This document shows positions 18,298 through 27,500 of a stretch of DNA of 27,500 nt, piece by piece. Made by a program: the position numbers and the translations under genes. Where the stretch lies: assembly GCA_009760855.2 (NCBI GenBank), contig WPIO01000016.1, positions 5,742,501 to 5,770,000 of the forward strand. Reading direction: 5' to 3'. This DNA comes from Cristatella mucedo (taxonomy: Eukaryota > Bryozoa > Phylactolaemata > Cristatellidae). The notes under the pieces are model-generated. The model worked only from the letters and a program-made list of their open reading frames with translations, had not been told where the DNA came from and searched no databases. Position 1 is the first letter of the stretch; every line of letters begins with the position of its first letter.

Positions 18298-18711
18298 AAC
18301 TTCATGACTGCTAGAGAATTTTTAGCTAGCTCTGCAAGAGAGTTTGATTTTAGAGCACAGCTGTCAGTCACACCTTTTCACATGATCTCAGGAGTTTGTG
18401 TCTATTTCGGCGCCTACCATTTTCTGCGATTGCTGATTGCTTCTAAATTGTCTCAATCTAGTCCGAGTGCTGGCGGTTTTTGCTCTGATCTCTAAATGCC
18501 ACGGTGTGTTGGCACATGGACACTTGTGTGCACACACATCTGTAGGCTTGCTGTATTTGAAACGGGATCTTACCATCTGACCGGTTTTTCCAACCCTTTC
18601 TCCTGCTTCATAATTCCCTTATTTTCCTTGCATGCTGAATGACTCGCGTCCGCTGACAATCTGTGCCTCTGTGGAATTGCTCTGTTTTTTTCGCCCACGT
18701 AATATATTATA
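18298..18711. other. Gap: no gene recognised
   Basis: Ordinary-looking sequence without repeats. A 63-codon plus-strand frame at 18304-18495 matches nothing known. Confidence 0.5.
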
Positions 18712-18843
18712 TGCATAACTCGTTTGTCTAGCACCCTAAGAGAACTCAATCTCTATCCAGGCATGTTACGTGTGCCTCAGGGCTCAAACCCACGACATGG
18801 TCATTGAAGACCTGCACTTTAACTCTTGCAATGACATCGTTTG
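18712..18843 (-). mobile_element. SINE-1 copy S6, degraded
   Basis: Minus-strand copy. GTCTAGCACCCTA, GAGAACTCAATCTCTATCC and CAGGGCTCAAACCCACGAC match SINE-1. The head (AGACCTGCACTTTAACTCTTG) is strongly mutated. Confidence 0.78.
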
Positions 18844-19020
18844 GAAAATGATCGGACCTTGGACTTTCGTAGTCTTATCTAATGCATCGATTATCTGACC
18901 TGTCGAGTCGTCTGCCATGCCTTTCTAAGCAATGAAGAAGGAGTGCCCTGGACGGCACCTGCGATTGGTCGTTTATATCTCGCCTCTGTCGTGCTTACGA
19001 TGACAGCTCTTTAGCCACAG

Positions 19021-19354
19021 ATAATAATAATAATAATGTACTTAATAAAGCGCCCTCAGAGAACTTAATCTCTTTCTAGGCGCTTTACATTTGCTGCAAA
19101 GGGAAATGCAATAGAATGGTAAGTAAAATCATGCTTGAAAAACAAACAAAATGAATAACATGGTTAGGGGTGACATGCACAGGGTCAGCATGCAAATGTG
19201 GTTAGTGGCAGCATGCACAGTGTCAGCACGCATAAGCACGTGAAGGACGAATCACAGGGACCCACTAAATGCTGTCCTAAATAGGTGTGTTTTTAAGTTC
19301 TTTTTAAATGTGGTCAGGTCAGGGGATGTTCTGACACAGGTCGGAAGGGAGTTC
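19021..19354 (-). mobile_element. LINE-A copy A5, 3' part
   Basis: Minus-strand LINE-A: ATA run (complement of the ATT tail), hairpin, 3' untranslated region with two 38-base units, then the end of the coding region. It is closely similar to A3. It is interrupted at GAGTTC (19349-19354) by the tail-only copy A6. Confidence 0.92.
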
Positions 19355-19444
19355 ACTTTACAGCAAATGTAAAGCACCTAGAGAGAGATTAAGTTCTCTG
19401 AGGGCGCTTTATCAAGTGAATTATTATTATTATTATTATTATTA
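19355..19444 (+). mobile_element. LINE-A copy A6, tail-only insertion
   Basis: A 90-base insertion made of ACTTTACAGCAAATGTAAAG, the LINE-A hairpin and an uninterrupted (ATT)n tail. It lies in the opposite direction to the LINE-A it sits in. The host sequence GTTC|CAGG is split, with TTC repeated on both sides. Confidence 0.9.
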
Positions 19445-19537
19445 TTCCAGGCCTTGGGAGCATATGAACTAAATGCACGGTCTCCAAAGGATTTAAGGTT
19501 TGTACGAGGTATTTCTAGACTGTTGGATTCCGAAAAG
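19445..19537 (-). mobile_element. LINE-A copy A5, 5' part
   Basis: This resumes the copy from 19021-19354. It encodes the complement of the KSFGDRAF-to-NSLP stretch and ends at GATTCCGAAAAGC, where similarity to A3 stops (5' truncation). Confidence 0.9.
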
Positions 19538-20812
19538 CACAGTATAACTGTGCTTGTTGCATCGGTCCGGGATCATTCACCAGTCTGAGTTACATATGCC
19601 CCCAAGACTAGACCGACCCTGTAAGCGTTTCCTCTTTTCTTTAGTCGACTTTTATTGAATCATGAGTTGGTTGTTACCACCTTAAGAGCACTGGGAAGGG
19701 AAGCGGCTACCCTGGTCCTTGTCGAGGAGGTGAGGTGCTCACACTTACCAACCGTTGTCGTAGTTTCGAGTGCTGCTGCAGACCATTCTTTATTGCCCTG
19801 TGCAAGTCTGTTTATAGTTGTAATAACCAGCCGAGGCTGTGCAGCCACTATGTAAATGAAGCTCCTGAATCACCTGCTCTTCACGTGGGGGGCCAGTGGC
19901 TCTAGCCGGCTGGCCGAGTCGCTGAGTAACTCTTTCCGAACATCCCAGTGATTCGCACGATATGGCAAACCCGAGTTCTGGTGTTGCTCTGCTTTCAGGA
20001 ACTGGTAGTCTGAGGATGTAAACATTGCCAGGCGACAGAGGAGCATTGATCTGCGTGCGTAGGATGTATTGCTGTTGCTAGCTTGAGCCAGAGCTGTTGC
20101 TCAAAAGCTTGAGGGTGAGGGCACCAGCACGGCTAGCTGAGTGCAGCTTGCCTAGTGCTCCCCTTCGTGCTAGCTAGCTCACCGATCAATCGCTCAGGTC
20201 GAGGTCAAGCCGAGATGGAGCCGGCAACCCAAAGCAAAGTGCAGCAGCAGCAGCTCTGGGTAGACTGCAGGTGGGGGGCACAGTGATCCAGAGCCCTTGC
20301 TCTGCACACTCATGTCAGGAAGGTGGTTGCAGATAATCCCCATCGCATCCGAGTATTTTGTGGCAGTTCAATAGGCAGCCCCTGACAGCAGTCGTTATTT
20401 CACAACCGAAATCGTTAATCAGTGCTGAGCCTACCACAGTTCGGCATTCCTTAGACTTGTGCTCGGCCGCCTTTTTCTTGGGGCCATTTGTACTTGAATA
20501 TCACCGAGGGCATCATCCGCCGACCATCGCTAGCTAGCATCGGCTTCTGGCCCTGCTCTTTGGAGCCGACGGGAGATGCTTTCTTGCACATGCTTTCTTG
20601 CTCGTGTGCCGGCCGGTGAGCTGCTGGGGAGCTTGTGGAAGACGTGGCTGGTGGAAGCTAGTCGCCGGTGGCTGGTGAAAGCGGCGACATACTGGAAAGT
20701 GAAAAGCACGGCTTTTTCGGGCACACTTTCGGTTCTTTAGCAGATCCATCTGATGCCTTCATTCAGCTGCTGGCAGGCACGATAAGCAGGTGGTGGATGA
20801 ATATAAAAAAAA
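19538..20812. other. Gap: no gene established
   Basis: An 85-base stretch at 19645-19729 is open and bounded by a TTTTCTTTAG acceptor and a GAG|GTGAGG donor, but has no known match. The rest has short imperfect duplications (GTGGCTGGTG twice at 20646-20680) and no convincing frames. Confidence 0.45.
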
Positions 20813-20950
20813 ACATAATTCATTTATATAGCGCCCCAAGAGAACTCAATCTTTATTCAGGCGCTTTAATATGCCTCGGGGCTAGAGCCCACGACCTCAG
20901 TCAGACCTTGGTCGGGGCGAGCACCTTAACCGCTAGACGAAACCAGCTCG
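20813..20950 (-). mobile_element. SINE-1 copy S7
   Basis: Minus-strand, near full length. Tail ATTCATTTATATAGCGCCCC, then AGAGAACTCAATCTTTATTC, GGGGCTAGAGCCCACGACC (mutated B box complement) and GCACCTTAACCGCTAGACG (A box complement). A poly-A run lies just outside the tail. Confidence 0.88.
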
Positions 20951-22317
20951 GAGGCTGTACATGCGAGCGGCTAGTATCACATTGCAAGAGATTACTCGGT
21001 GGCTAGATGTCAGCCTACCTTTCGCATCGCCGGGCAGAGAAGCCCATTGGCAGCAAAGCGGCCTCACGACCCGAACCCTTAACACTGGACTCTCTCTTAA
21101 ATAACTGTTGACAGTCCTGCAACCGTTCGGCCATTCTTGGCGCCCCACTTGTCTGCTGCAGTTAGGACCATAGGATAGAGTGCGCACTGAGAGGCCGAAG
21201 ACCAGGCACGCCTACTGACGTTCAGATTCTTAGCAGCAGCAGCACGGCGCCGCTTCGACTCATGGGTGCCAGCCAAGTCTGTTCAGCGCATGTGCTCCCT
21301 AGCTCCTCGCTAGATCGCTTGCTGCAAAGGGTCTTGTCAAGTTTTTACTGCTGCATGGACTTCGGATTCTTGTCTGTGCATGCCGCCGAGCGCCACGAAT
21401 GAAAACGCTTTTGCTCGCAGTGCTCGGCTCTTGGCTTGCATCCGAATTGGAACTGTCTCCACAAGAGCCGTGCTCTAGCTGCGCTCCCTTCGTGCTGGCA
21501 CTGCGCAGCACTCGCCCTGCAGTTTTTCAGTGCCTTGCGTGCGGCGAGCAAGCATTTTAAAGTTTTGGATGGAGGACATCTCTGTCGGAGGGAGATCGTG
21601 CATGCGGCTTCTAGGAGTTTCGGCCACCGATCGCAGCCCCATCCGGCCAAAGCTTTGTCAGCCAGGCCTCCTGCCACTCATGCAAGCTGCAGCTCCCCAA
21701 GGTCACACAGTTTCGGTCACCATCTGAAGCTTGCTTAGCCAGCGGGCCACCGCCTGAAAGCTAGCCAGCCAGCTGTCGGTGCTTTAGCCGACCTGCACCA
21801 GCTGCTTTGAACTTGGAGGTCTGTGGCCTCTCCGAAGCACGTCGGGATGTCATAATGTGCCGTGCTCGGTGATGAACGTTGAGTGTGCTCTATTTTCTGC
21901 GCCTTTCATCTGCCGTCAGTGCAATAGTTGCCGGTCTCTCGAGCAGGCATCCCTTCAACTATAGCCTGGTTGCTGAGAAGAGCAAGCTCCCCCACTCACT
22001 GCTTTCCGTGTCGATGGCTAGAGCAGCTCAGCAGCAGCAGGCTCTAGATTTTCTCTTGTACAGCACCAGCAGCAGTGGCATATCACTGTCACTGTCCCAG
22101 TGGTGTGGGAATAGTTGTTTAATAGCTACAGAGGAACTAGTCGTTTCCGATACTGCCCAAGTCTTCGTTCGAATAAAAATTGAGCTGGCGGTCAGTCACT
22201 GCTGCTAGGCACACAGGCATAGCAGCCATCAATCGCCTGCCTCGTGGAGCCAGCTTTGCAGGAGCTGCTGCATCAATAGCAGCCAATGTTGCGCTGCACG
22301 AGAGCCATTGCTGCAGC
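20951..22317. other. Gap: no gene recognised
   Basis: GC-balanced, rich in CTG and CAG words. Frames of 60-112 codons overlap on both strands and match nothing known. Confidence 0.5.
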
Positions 22318-22383
22318 AGAGACAGAGACAGACAGAGACAGAGACGGAGACAGAGACAGAGAGAGAATGAGAGAGGGAGAGAG

Positions 22384-22450
<67 letters not shown>

Positions 22451-22502
22451 GAGAGAGTGAGAGAGAGTGAGAGAGCGTGAGAGGCAGAGAGAGGGAGAGG
22501 GA

Positions 22503-22590
<88 letters not shown>

Positions 22591-22633
22591 CAGAGACAGA
22601 GACAGAAACAGAGACAGAGACAGAGACAGAGAG
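22318..22633. repeat. Long GA microsatellite with GACA variants
   Basis: Nearly pure purine on the plus strand: GACAGA-type units at 22318-22365, long (GA)n runs at 22385-22445 and 22508-22580, then GAGACA units to 22633. It gives open frames on both strands (Arg/Glu or Ser/Leu) that are not genes. Confidence 0.95.
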
Positions 22634-22640
22634 ATGGAGA

Positions 22641-22930
22641 TCTTGTATCATGTATCATATCCTATCTCATATCTTGTATCATATATCTTGTGATATATGA
22701 AAAACCTGACAAATTTGTATTTTGTGATATTTGAAAACTGACAAATTGGAAATGGGTTAGTTTCAAGTTAATCACTGTTCTGGTCACAAAAGCAATGTTC
22801 GTCGGCAGTAGTGGCTATTTTTCAACACTTCTAAGACATAATCAATTTGGAAATAACACACATACATATCTATCACAAGATACAAAATTGTCAGTTTTCT
22901 TATCGGAAATGGGTTCATTTTAAGTTATAT
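22641..22930. repeat. Mixed direct and inverted AT-rich repeat
   Basis: ATCTTGTATCAT-type words recur at 22649-22690. Two tandem units of about 34 bases (22686-22719 and 22720-22752) share TTGTGATAT, TGAAAA and CTGACAAATT. A third, inverted unit lies at 22872-22900 (TCACAAGATACAAAATTGTCA). GGAAATGGGTT with AAGTTA following occurs directly at 22748 and again at 22905. It could be the remains of a foldback or non-autonomous DNA element. Confidence 0.6.
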
Positions 22931-23022
22931 ATACATGTATCTTTAGTAAGAAAGAACCGCAAATAAGTTTAACATAGGGTGTATTTACTCCGAAGTCATA
23001 CAAAATGACTACTCAGCAGGGT

Positions 23023-24480
23023 TCAGAAATGAGATGTTCTAGATTTGTGGCTGCACTGCAAATTGCTTTCTTCAAGATGCCTTCAGACACACTTCAGACA
23101 CAGACACACTTCAGACACAGTGCCCCATCATGTTTTCGTTATATTATCCTTTATAACGACGTTCAAAGTCCAGTATATTCCAGTATATTCCAGCTCTCGT
23201 CCTGTTTCTCTTAGTAAGTTTTTATATTGTCCCTGAATTCGTTAAGATGAGCATCAAGGATGCGAACCCTGAGGGACATTCTGCATCCTGTTTCGGCATT
23301 GTACCTTAAGCCTGAAACTGCCCCTAGTTTCCAGCCTTGTGATTGCTCACGAAGCCGTGAGCCACTGCAACGAAATTGTTTTTCCCCAGCTGCTTTCTCC
23401 GTCCTGTCCAGCCTCTTGTCAAATTCATTGAACTCTATGATCTTTATCTGTGGTTCAACGAAAATACCACCTTTGATGCCTTCACCTTCGACAGCTGTGG
23501 GAAGACATGCTGTAGGTACTTGACCACTGCTGACTCATTGTCTAGGGCCTTAAACATTGCTTGATGAGGCCTAACTTGATGTGCAATGAGGGCATCCATC
23601 AGATTCTCAGCGATCCGAGTCAGCCAGCGGTTCCCACTTGATTGTGTTCTTCCCTATGGAGAAGTCGGTCTGCTGTTCATCCGGCACTAGTGCACCATAG
23701 TGCAGCCCAGCTGTCTCATTGGTAAGGAGAGCGATGAGACGTTCTGGTCGAGGGAAGTACGGCTCTCTCTCTCTCCTCAGCCTTAGCCGCATCCGTGAAG
23801 TCGGAATCTGGATCTGCTTTCTATCCGCCTTGCTGTCTGACTTGTAGCTATCTTCTGTAGGTATTCGATCCCTCTTTGTGGGGGTGCTTTGAAGGGCGAT
23901 GCTCAAGGCAGCACGTTGCTGGGACGATGATGGCAGAAATATGTGTGTGTATATACTGAAGAATGTGTGGATATTGTTTGGATAATGTGTCGATGGATGA
24001 GGGGGATATGGAACGTAATGGAAGGCATGCTCTTGCCAGTTCGATGTCTGAAAGGGTCCGCGGTGCAGCAGAAGTAGCAGTCGCTTGATTGGTCAGTCGG
24101 TTCCTGCCAAATTCTTAGCGTAGCAAGCTTCACGGCTTCTTTTCTACTCCTGTACCAGTCTGTAAATACGCAAGAATTACTTGTATTAGAAAATGGTATT
24201 TTGCACACTACCTAATATTGTGCCAGAAACTTTGTTTAGCAAGCTGCAACTGTTCGCCTTACATTCAAGAGGTATCTTGCAGTGTTTGCAAATGAAATGA
24301 GTTGCCCAGGGCTGCTTGTCTTGATCCCCGACAGGCAAGGCCTAAGTGAGAAAAGCCTTCCAGCAGAAGCGGAAGTCCTCGGACTTCCTACGTTTTCACT
24401 CTCTTCAAATGATAAATTTGTCCGCACACATAAGCACAATAATGTATCTGCTGGTTGAAAACAAATTCTTGGTACCGTGC
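23023..24480 (-). pseudogene. Decayed gene of an unnamed multi-copy invertebrate protein family
   Basis: Minus-strand relic with ordered motifs in shifting frames. The N-terminal part has CAYVCG (24421-24438), GDQDKQPW (24306-24329) and HFICKHC (24279-24299), which look like paired zinc-binding cysteines. After a 103-base intron come WYRSRKEA and IWQEPTDQSSDCYFC (24068-24112). Then follow GKNTIKWEPLADSDR, MPSLHIKLGLIKQ (23557-23595), KYLQHVFPQLS (23489-23521), FVEPQIK (23442-23462), FVAVAHGFVSNHKAGN (about 23327-23374), GCRMSLRVRILDAHLNEF (23235-23288), a DFERRYKG...NENMMG block with an internal stop (23123-23170), and a C-terminal KSRTSHF with stop at 23023-23025. I recall this motif order from long uncharacterised proteins present in many copies in aphid, tick, spider, crustacean and Hydra gene sets. 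Function is unknown to me. Frameshifts, in-frame stops (for example 24342-24344 and 23607-23609) and an apparently missing middle part show it is dead. The retained intron argues against a processed retrocopy. Confidence 0.78.
24160..24262 (-). other. Intron retained in the gene relic
   Basis: On the minus strand, CTTGAAT|GTAAGG (donor GT at 24262-24261) and TTTACAG|ACTGG (acceptor AG at 24161-24160) bound a 103-base segment. Joining the exons keeps the frame between the HFICKHC cysteines and the WYRSRKEA block, which is where these motifs lie next to each other in the family as I remember it. Confidence 0.65.
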
Positions 24481-25059
24481 CTATCAAATATGGCTTCACG
24501 ATTCTCCAACTCTGCAATAACGTAAACTAAAATGCTCTTCAAGGCACATGCACTGTTACATTTTAATGGAAACTGCTCCATTGCATTATGTCTGCAAAAC
24601 CCTCAATAATTAGGGTAGCAGCGCAGCACATGCCATATGTGCAACGCTGGCGTCCACACTGCTAACAAGACCCGGAGAATTTTACAAACGATTTCCTGAC
24701 CAAAGAAGTAAAGTGTTTGTCAAGCAATAGCTACCTGATCACAGAAGCAAAGTTTTTGTGTGTAACATTAGCTAGTTTCTTTGTATTTTAAGCACAGGGG
24801 ATTAAGAAAACACTTTTTGTCCAAGAACAAAGATAAATTGAAATTTCGTGCCTAGTGTTGTGAACAGAGCTAATAGCAACCACAGACACTGCTCGAGCAC
24901 CGACAAACTGCTGTGTTACTCATGCCTTTTAAAGAGAGGATGTCAAGGTCACGTTGTCGTTACAACAGGTGCATGATAATTGCGTGCAGTCTCTATTGGT
25001 TGAAATGCCAAGGTGTTTAGAGAGTTATGCAATTGTAGAATAAAACATAGTAATAGAAA
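24481..25059. other. Gap: no gene recognised
   Basis: AT-rich. An imperfect duplication has AGAAGTAAAGTGTTTGT (near 24704) and AGAAGCAAAGTTTTTGT (near 24744). Any 5' exon of the relic could lie here but was not identified. No terminal inverted repeats were seen. Confidence 0.45.
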
Positions 25060-25938
25060 AAGTAATACATTTGTATACCAACCTCTGAGAACTTAATATA
25101 TATCTTTCTAGATACTTACATATGCTGTAAAGGAAGAATGATCAAATTATTAGTGGTAACATGCACACTGTTAACAAGCATAACTTGATTAGAGGTGACT
25201 TGCACAGTGTCAACATGTTAAATATGATTATTGTTATCATGCATAATACCAGCTTGCATAAGCATGCAGAGAGTGAATCACAAGAACCGAATAAATACTG
25301 TGATAAGCATTTAAGCTTCTTTCTAAATTTCTCAAGTCAGATGATATTGTGACGTCAGTCGGGAGTGAGTTCCAGGCTTTGGGAGCATGCAAACGAAGGG
25401 CACGGTCTCCACAGGATTTGAGGTTCGTACGAAGTATGGCTAAACAATTTGAGTCCGAAAAGGAGGTGCATGCGATGCATAGTCTGGTGGGGGAGTAGTT
25501 GCGATAGAGAAACTGATGCCAGAGAATGGAGGGACATAAAAGCGGGTGACAGAACCTTGAAGTCGACCCTTTGCTTGACTGGTAGCCTGTGCAAGCCGGC
25601 GAGAAGTGGTGTTGTGATGTGGCCACATCGATCCTCATGACAGACAAGCCTGCGCTGCGGAGTTTTGCACCAACTGTAAGTGCCTGATTGCACAGGTAGG
25701 CAGACCAGCTATCAGTGAGATACAGAAGTCGAGACGGGATGTCACAAATGCACGGGCCAATTTAGGTTGTATCGCCATTCGATCTGAGAAGGTTTGCTGC
25801 CATCCATGTGCAGATGTCAGCAATACATGCAGCAAGGGAGTTGAGAGAGTTTGTCATGCTCGGAAGTCTGGCAGGGATTACAGCAAAGGTGCAACTGAGT
25901 GTCATCTGCGTAGAAGTAAAAGCCTAGATTGTGCTAGG
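25060..25938 (-). mobile_element. LINE-A copy A7, 3' part with catalytic YADD box
   Basis: Minus-strand, the longest LINE-A and more diverged than the others (an older copy or subfamily). It has a degenerate tail and hairpin (25060-25110) and three tandem 39-base units in the 3' untranslated region (25149-25187, 25188-25226, 25227-25266). The decayed C-terminal coding region follows, with [18 protein letters not shown] and TSRLDFC. Further upstream are SLAACIADICTWMAANLL and the reverse transcriptase active-site motif YADD within FYFYADDTQL (YADD at 25901-25912). Frameshifts make it inactive. It is split at TAGG (25935-25938) by copy A8 and resumes at 26643. Confidence 0.93.
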
Positions 25939-26638
25939 TTATTTAGTCGTCTTGACTTTTGTAACTTACAGCTTGCTGGCCTACCGGCACGTGCAATCAG
26001 GTGCTTACAGCTGGTGCAAAACTCTGCAGCTAGGCTTGTCTGTCGTGAGCGTCGAAGTTGCCTCATCACACCACTTCTCGCCGGCCTGCACTGGCTACCA
26101 GTCAAGCAACGGATCGACTTCAAGGTTTCGTCGCTCACTTTTAGGTCACTTCATTCTTCGGCTCTAGCTTATCTCTCAGATCTACTACCCCACCTGGCCA
26201 AGCATCGTACCACCCGCTTTTCGGAATCCAACAGTTTGCCAATACCCCGTACAAACCTCAAATCCTTTGGAGACCGTGCATTTATTTCGTATGCTTCCAA
26301 AGCCTGGAACTCCCTCCCGACCTGCGTCAGAACATCCCCTGACCTGACCACATTTAAAAGGAACTTAAAAACTCGCCTATTTAGGACAGCATTTTGTGGG
26401 TCCCTGTGATTCGTCCTTGATGTGCTTATGCGTGCTGACACTGTGCATGCTGCCACTAATCACACTTGCATGCTGACCCTGTGCATGTCACCCCTAACCA
26501 TGTTATTCATATTGTTTATCAAGCATGATACCACTCACCATTCAATCGCGTTTCCCTTTGCAACAAATGTAAAGCGCCTAGAAAGAGATTGAGTTCTCTG
26601 AGGACGCTTTATCAAGTGCATTATTAGTATTATTATTA
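25939..26638 (+). mobile_element. LINE-A copy A8, inserted in A7
   Basis: Plus-strand, 700-base, 5' truncated LINE-A flanked by TAGG duplications (25935-25938 and 26639-26642). Its coding part is open from about 25948 to the stop at 26407-26409 (153 codons): [71 protein letters not shown] and FKRNLKTRLFRTAFCGSL. Two 38-base units, the hairpin and an ATT tail follow. The polymerase core is absent, so it cannot move by itself. Confidence 0.94.
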
Positions 26639-26642
26639 TAGG

Positions 26643-27160
26643 CGATCACATCGCGAAAAGCAAGGGTATAAACTGTAAAAGAAGAAGGCCAAGCAGAGAG
26701 CCTTGAGGTACCTCCGTACTTTAATGGTTCCTCGGATGAACTTTGCCGGCTTGCATCAATACTCCGGAGTCTCCCACTCAGATAGGATCTCAGTGATTGT
26801 ACTGCAGTGCCATGTGATGCCCAGATGAGAGGTGCTCGAGAAGGACATGGTGATCAGTGGTATCAAACGCTGCCGAAACATTAAGCAGACAAGCAGAGAG
26901 ACTTTACCTAAGTCTGCATTCCTCAAGTAGTTGTTGTACATCCGAAGCAATGCTGACTCTACGAAAAATTAGCTCTAAAGTAAGACTGGAACTTACTTGC
27001 TAGGTTTGAAGTTTCATTTTAAGAGTTCTGGTCTGCCACTACTCATTCCGGTGTCTTTTATAGGAATGGTTAGAAATGAGGCTTGGCTGAAGTTGTTCTA
27101 GTTCTCTTGGTCTAGTGTTAGTTTCTTAATTAGTGCTGCCAGGTTAGCTCCTTACCCAGT
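26643..27160 (-). mobile_element. LINE-A copy A7, reverse transcriptase core remnant
   Basis: Continuation of A7 upstream of the A8 insertion. Reading on the minus strand and allowing frameshifts, it encodes LIKKLTLDQEN (near 27130), SNLASKFQS (near 26995), ESALLRMYNNYLRNADLGK (near 26940), AAFDTTDH (26850-26873, reverse transcriptase motif A with catalytic Asp) and VPQGSLLG (near 26695-26712, motif B). The run FTVYTLAFRDVIA then leads into the YADD region on the other side of A8. Motif order and wording place LINE-A in the L2/CR1 group. The 5' limit near 27160 is approximate. Confidence 0.9.
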
Positions 27161-27500
27161 GATCCTTGTGGTGATCTAGCTGATCGCTTCTCTGGCTTCT
27201 TTGTCAGCAAGATAGACAAGATCAGAGACCCCACCCATAAAGTAGCAGCATTCCTTCTGGACTCCTGTCCCACAACAACGACCACACAGGACTCATTTCC
27301 CTCAATTTCATGCAGCACCTTAATGTTTAAATTCAAGGAGGCCACGAGTGATCTCATCCTGAAATTCATCTCCCAGTCAAATAAGACTATTAGTCTTTAG
27401 GCTATTAGTCTCCCAGTCAAATAAGGCTATTAGAAAAAAGATCGCTTAACACGAGGGCAAATCGTAGGGTTTATTCGACACGAGCTCGGCGGTTGCTTAT
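27161..27500. other. Gap at window end: short repeat, possible poly(A) signal
   Basis: A 23-base word at 27371-27393 (TCCCAGTCAAATAAG... CTATTAG) recurs at 27411-27433 with one change, giving a 40-base period. TTTATT at 27470-27475 is AATAAA on the minus strand. A 79-codon minus-strand frame at 27130-27369 overlaps the LINE edge and is not recognised. Confidence 0.5.

Noticed and set aside
19645-19729. 85-base open stretch bounded by TTTTCTTTAG and GAG|GTGAGG
   Set aside because: Splice signals of this quality occur by chance in several places here. The peptide is not recognised and no partner exon was found.
22137-22658. Ser/Leu- and Arg/Glu-rich frames across the GA tract
   Set aside because: Direct consequence of the GA microsatellite.

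Overview
This window looks like nuclear DNA of an animal, most likely an invertebrate. There are no bacterial-style operons, and no intact protein-coding gene could be supported. What can be read is a dense, nested layer of transposable elements, simple repeats, three CpG-rich or promoter-like stretches, and one decayed multi-exon gene relic. The retroelements are L2/CR1-type non-LTR retrotransposons (LINEs) and tRNA-derived SINEs. The species cannot be named from this sequence. The relic belongs, from memory, to an unnamed protein family that is multi-copy in arthropod and cnidarian gene sets, which fits an invertebrate host.

I use working names. LINE-A has an L2-like reverse transcriptase, a 3' hairpin and an (ATT)n tail, with eight copies. 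LINE-B is a second L2/CR1-like family with a different 3' end, with four copies. LINE-C is a third, with two copies. SINE-1 has a tRNA-like head and a LINE-A-like tail, with seven copies. SINE-2 has another tRNA-like head, with one copy.

Layout. 1-1586: a LINE-A tail, two LINE-B copies, and a diverged direct repeat on either side of the first. 1587-2470: CpG-rich, with a possible first coding exon and splice donor near 2248-2260. 3058-3245: AT and CA/CG dinucleotide tracts. 3593-5064: SINE-1, a TATA promoter-like site with a downstream donor, then another SINE-1 and its AT tract. 5727-6347: LINE-C and a LINE-A tail. 6871-9458: SINE-1, a two-tier minisatellite, a SINE-1 split by LINE-A, and another SINE-1. 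9530-10860: the strongest CpG-rich block. 11298-11985: LINE-C. 12000-16844: mostly featureless, with LINE-B, SINE-2 and G-rich tracts. 16845-18297: LINE-A split by LINE-B. 18712-20950: SINE-1, LINE-A split by a tail-only LINE-A, and SINE-1. 22318-22930: a long GA tract and a mixed direct and inverted repeat. 23023-24480 (minus strand): the gene relic, with a recognisable intron. 25060-27160: the longest LINE-A, with reverse transcriptase motifs, split by a second LINE-A in the opposite direction.

The parts relate mainly as parasite and host. LINE-A and SINE-1 share the same 3' hairpin, so SINE-1 was probably copied by a LINE-A-like reverse transcriptase. Four nested insertions with short target-site duplications give a relative order of activity. 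Left-half CpG-rich blocks contrast with CpG-poor rows in the right half.
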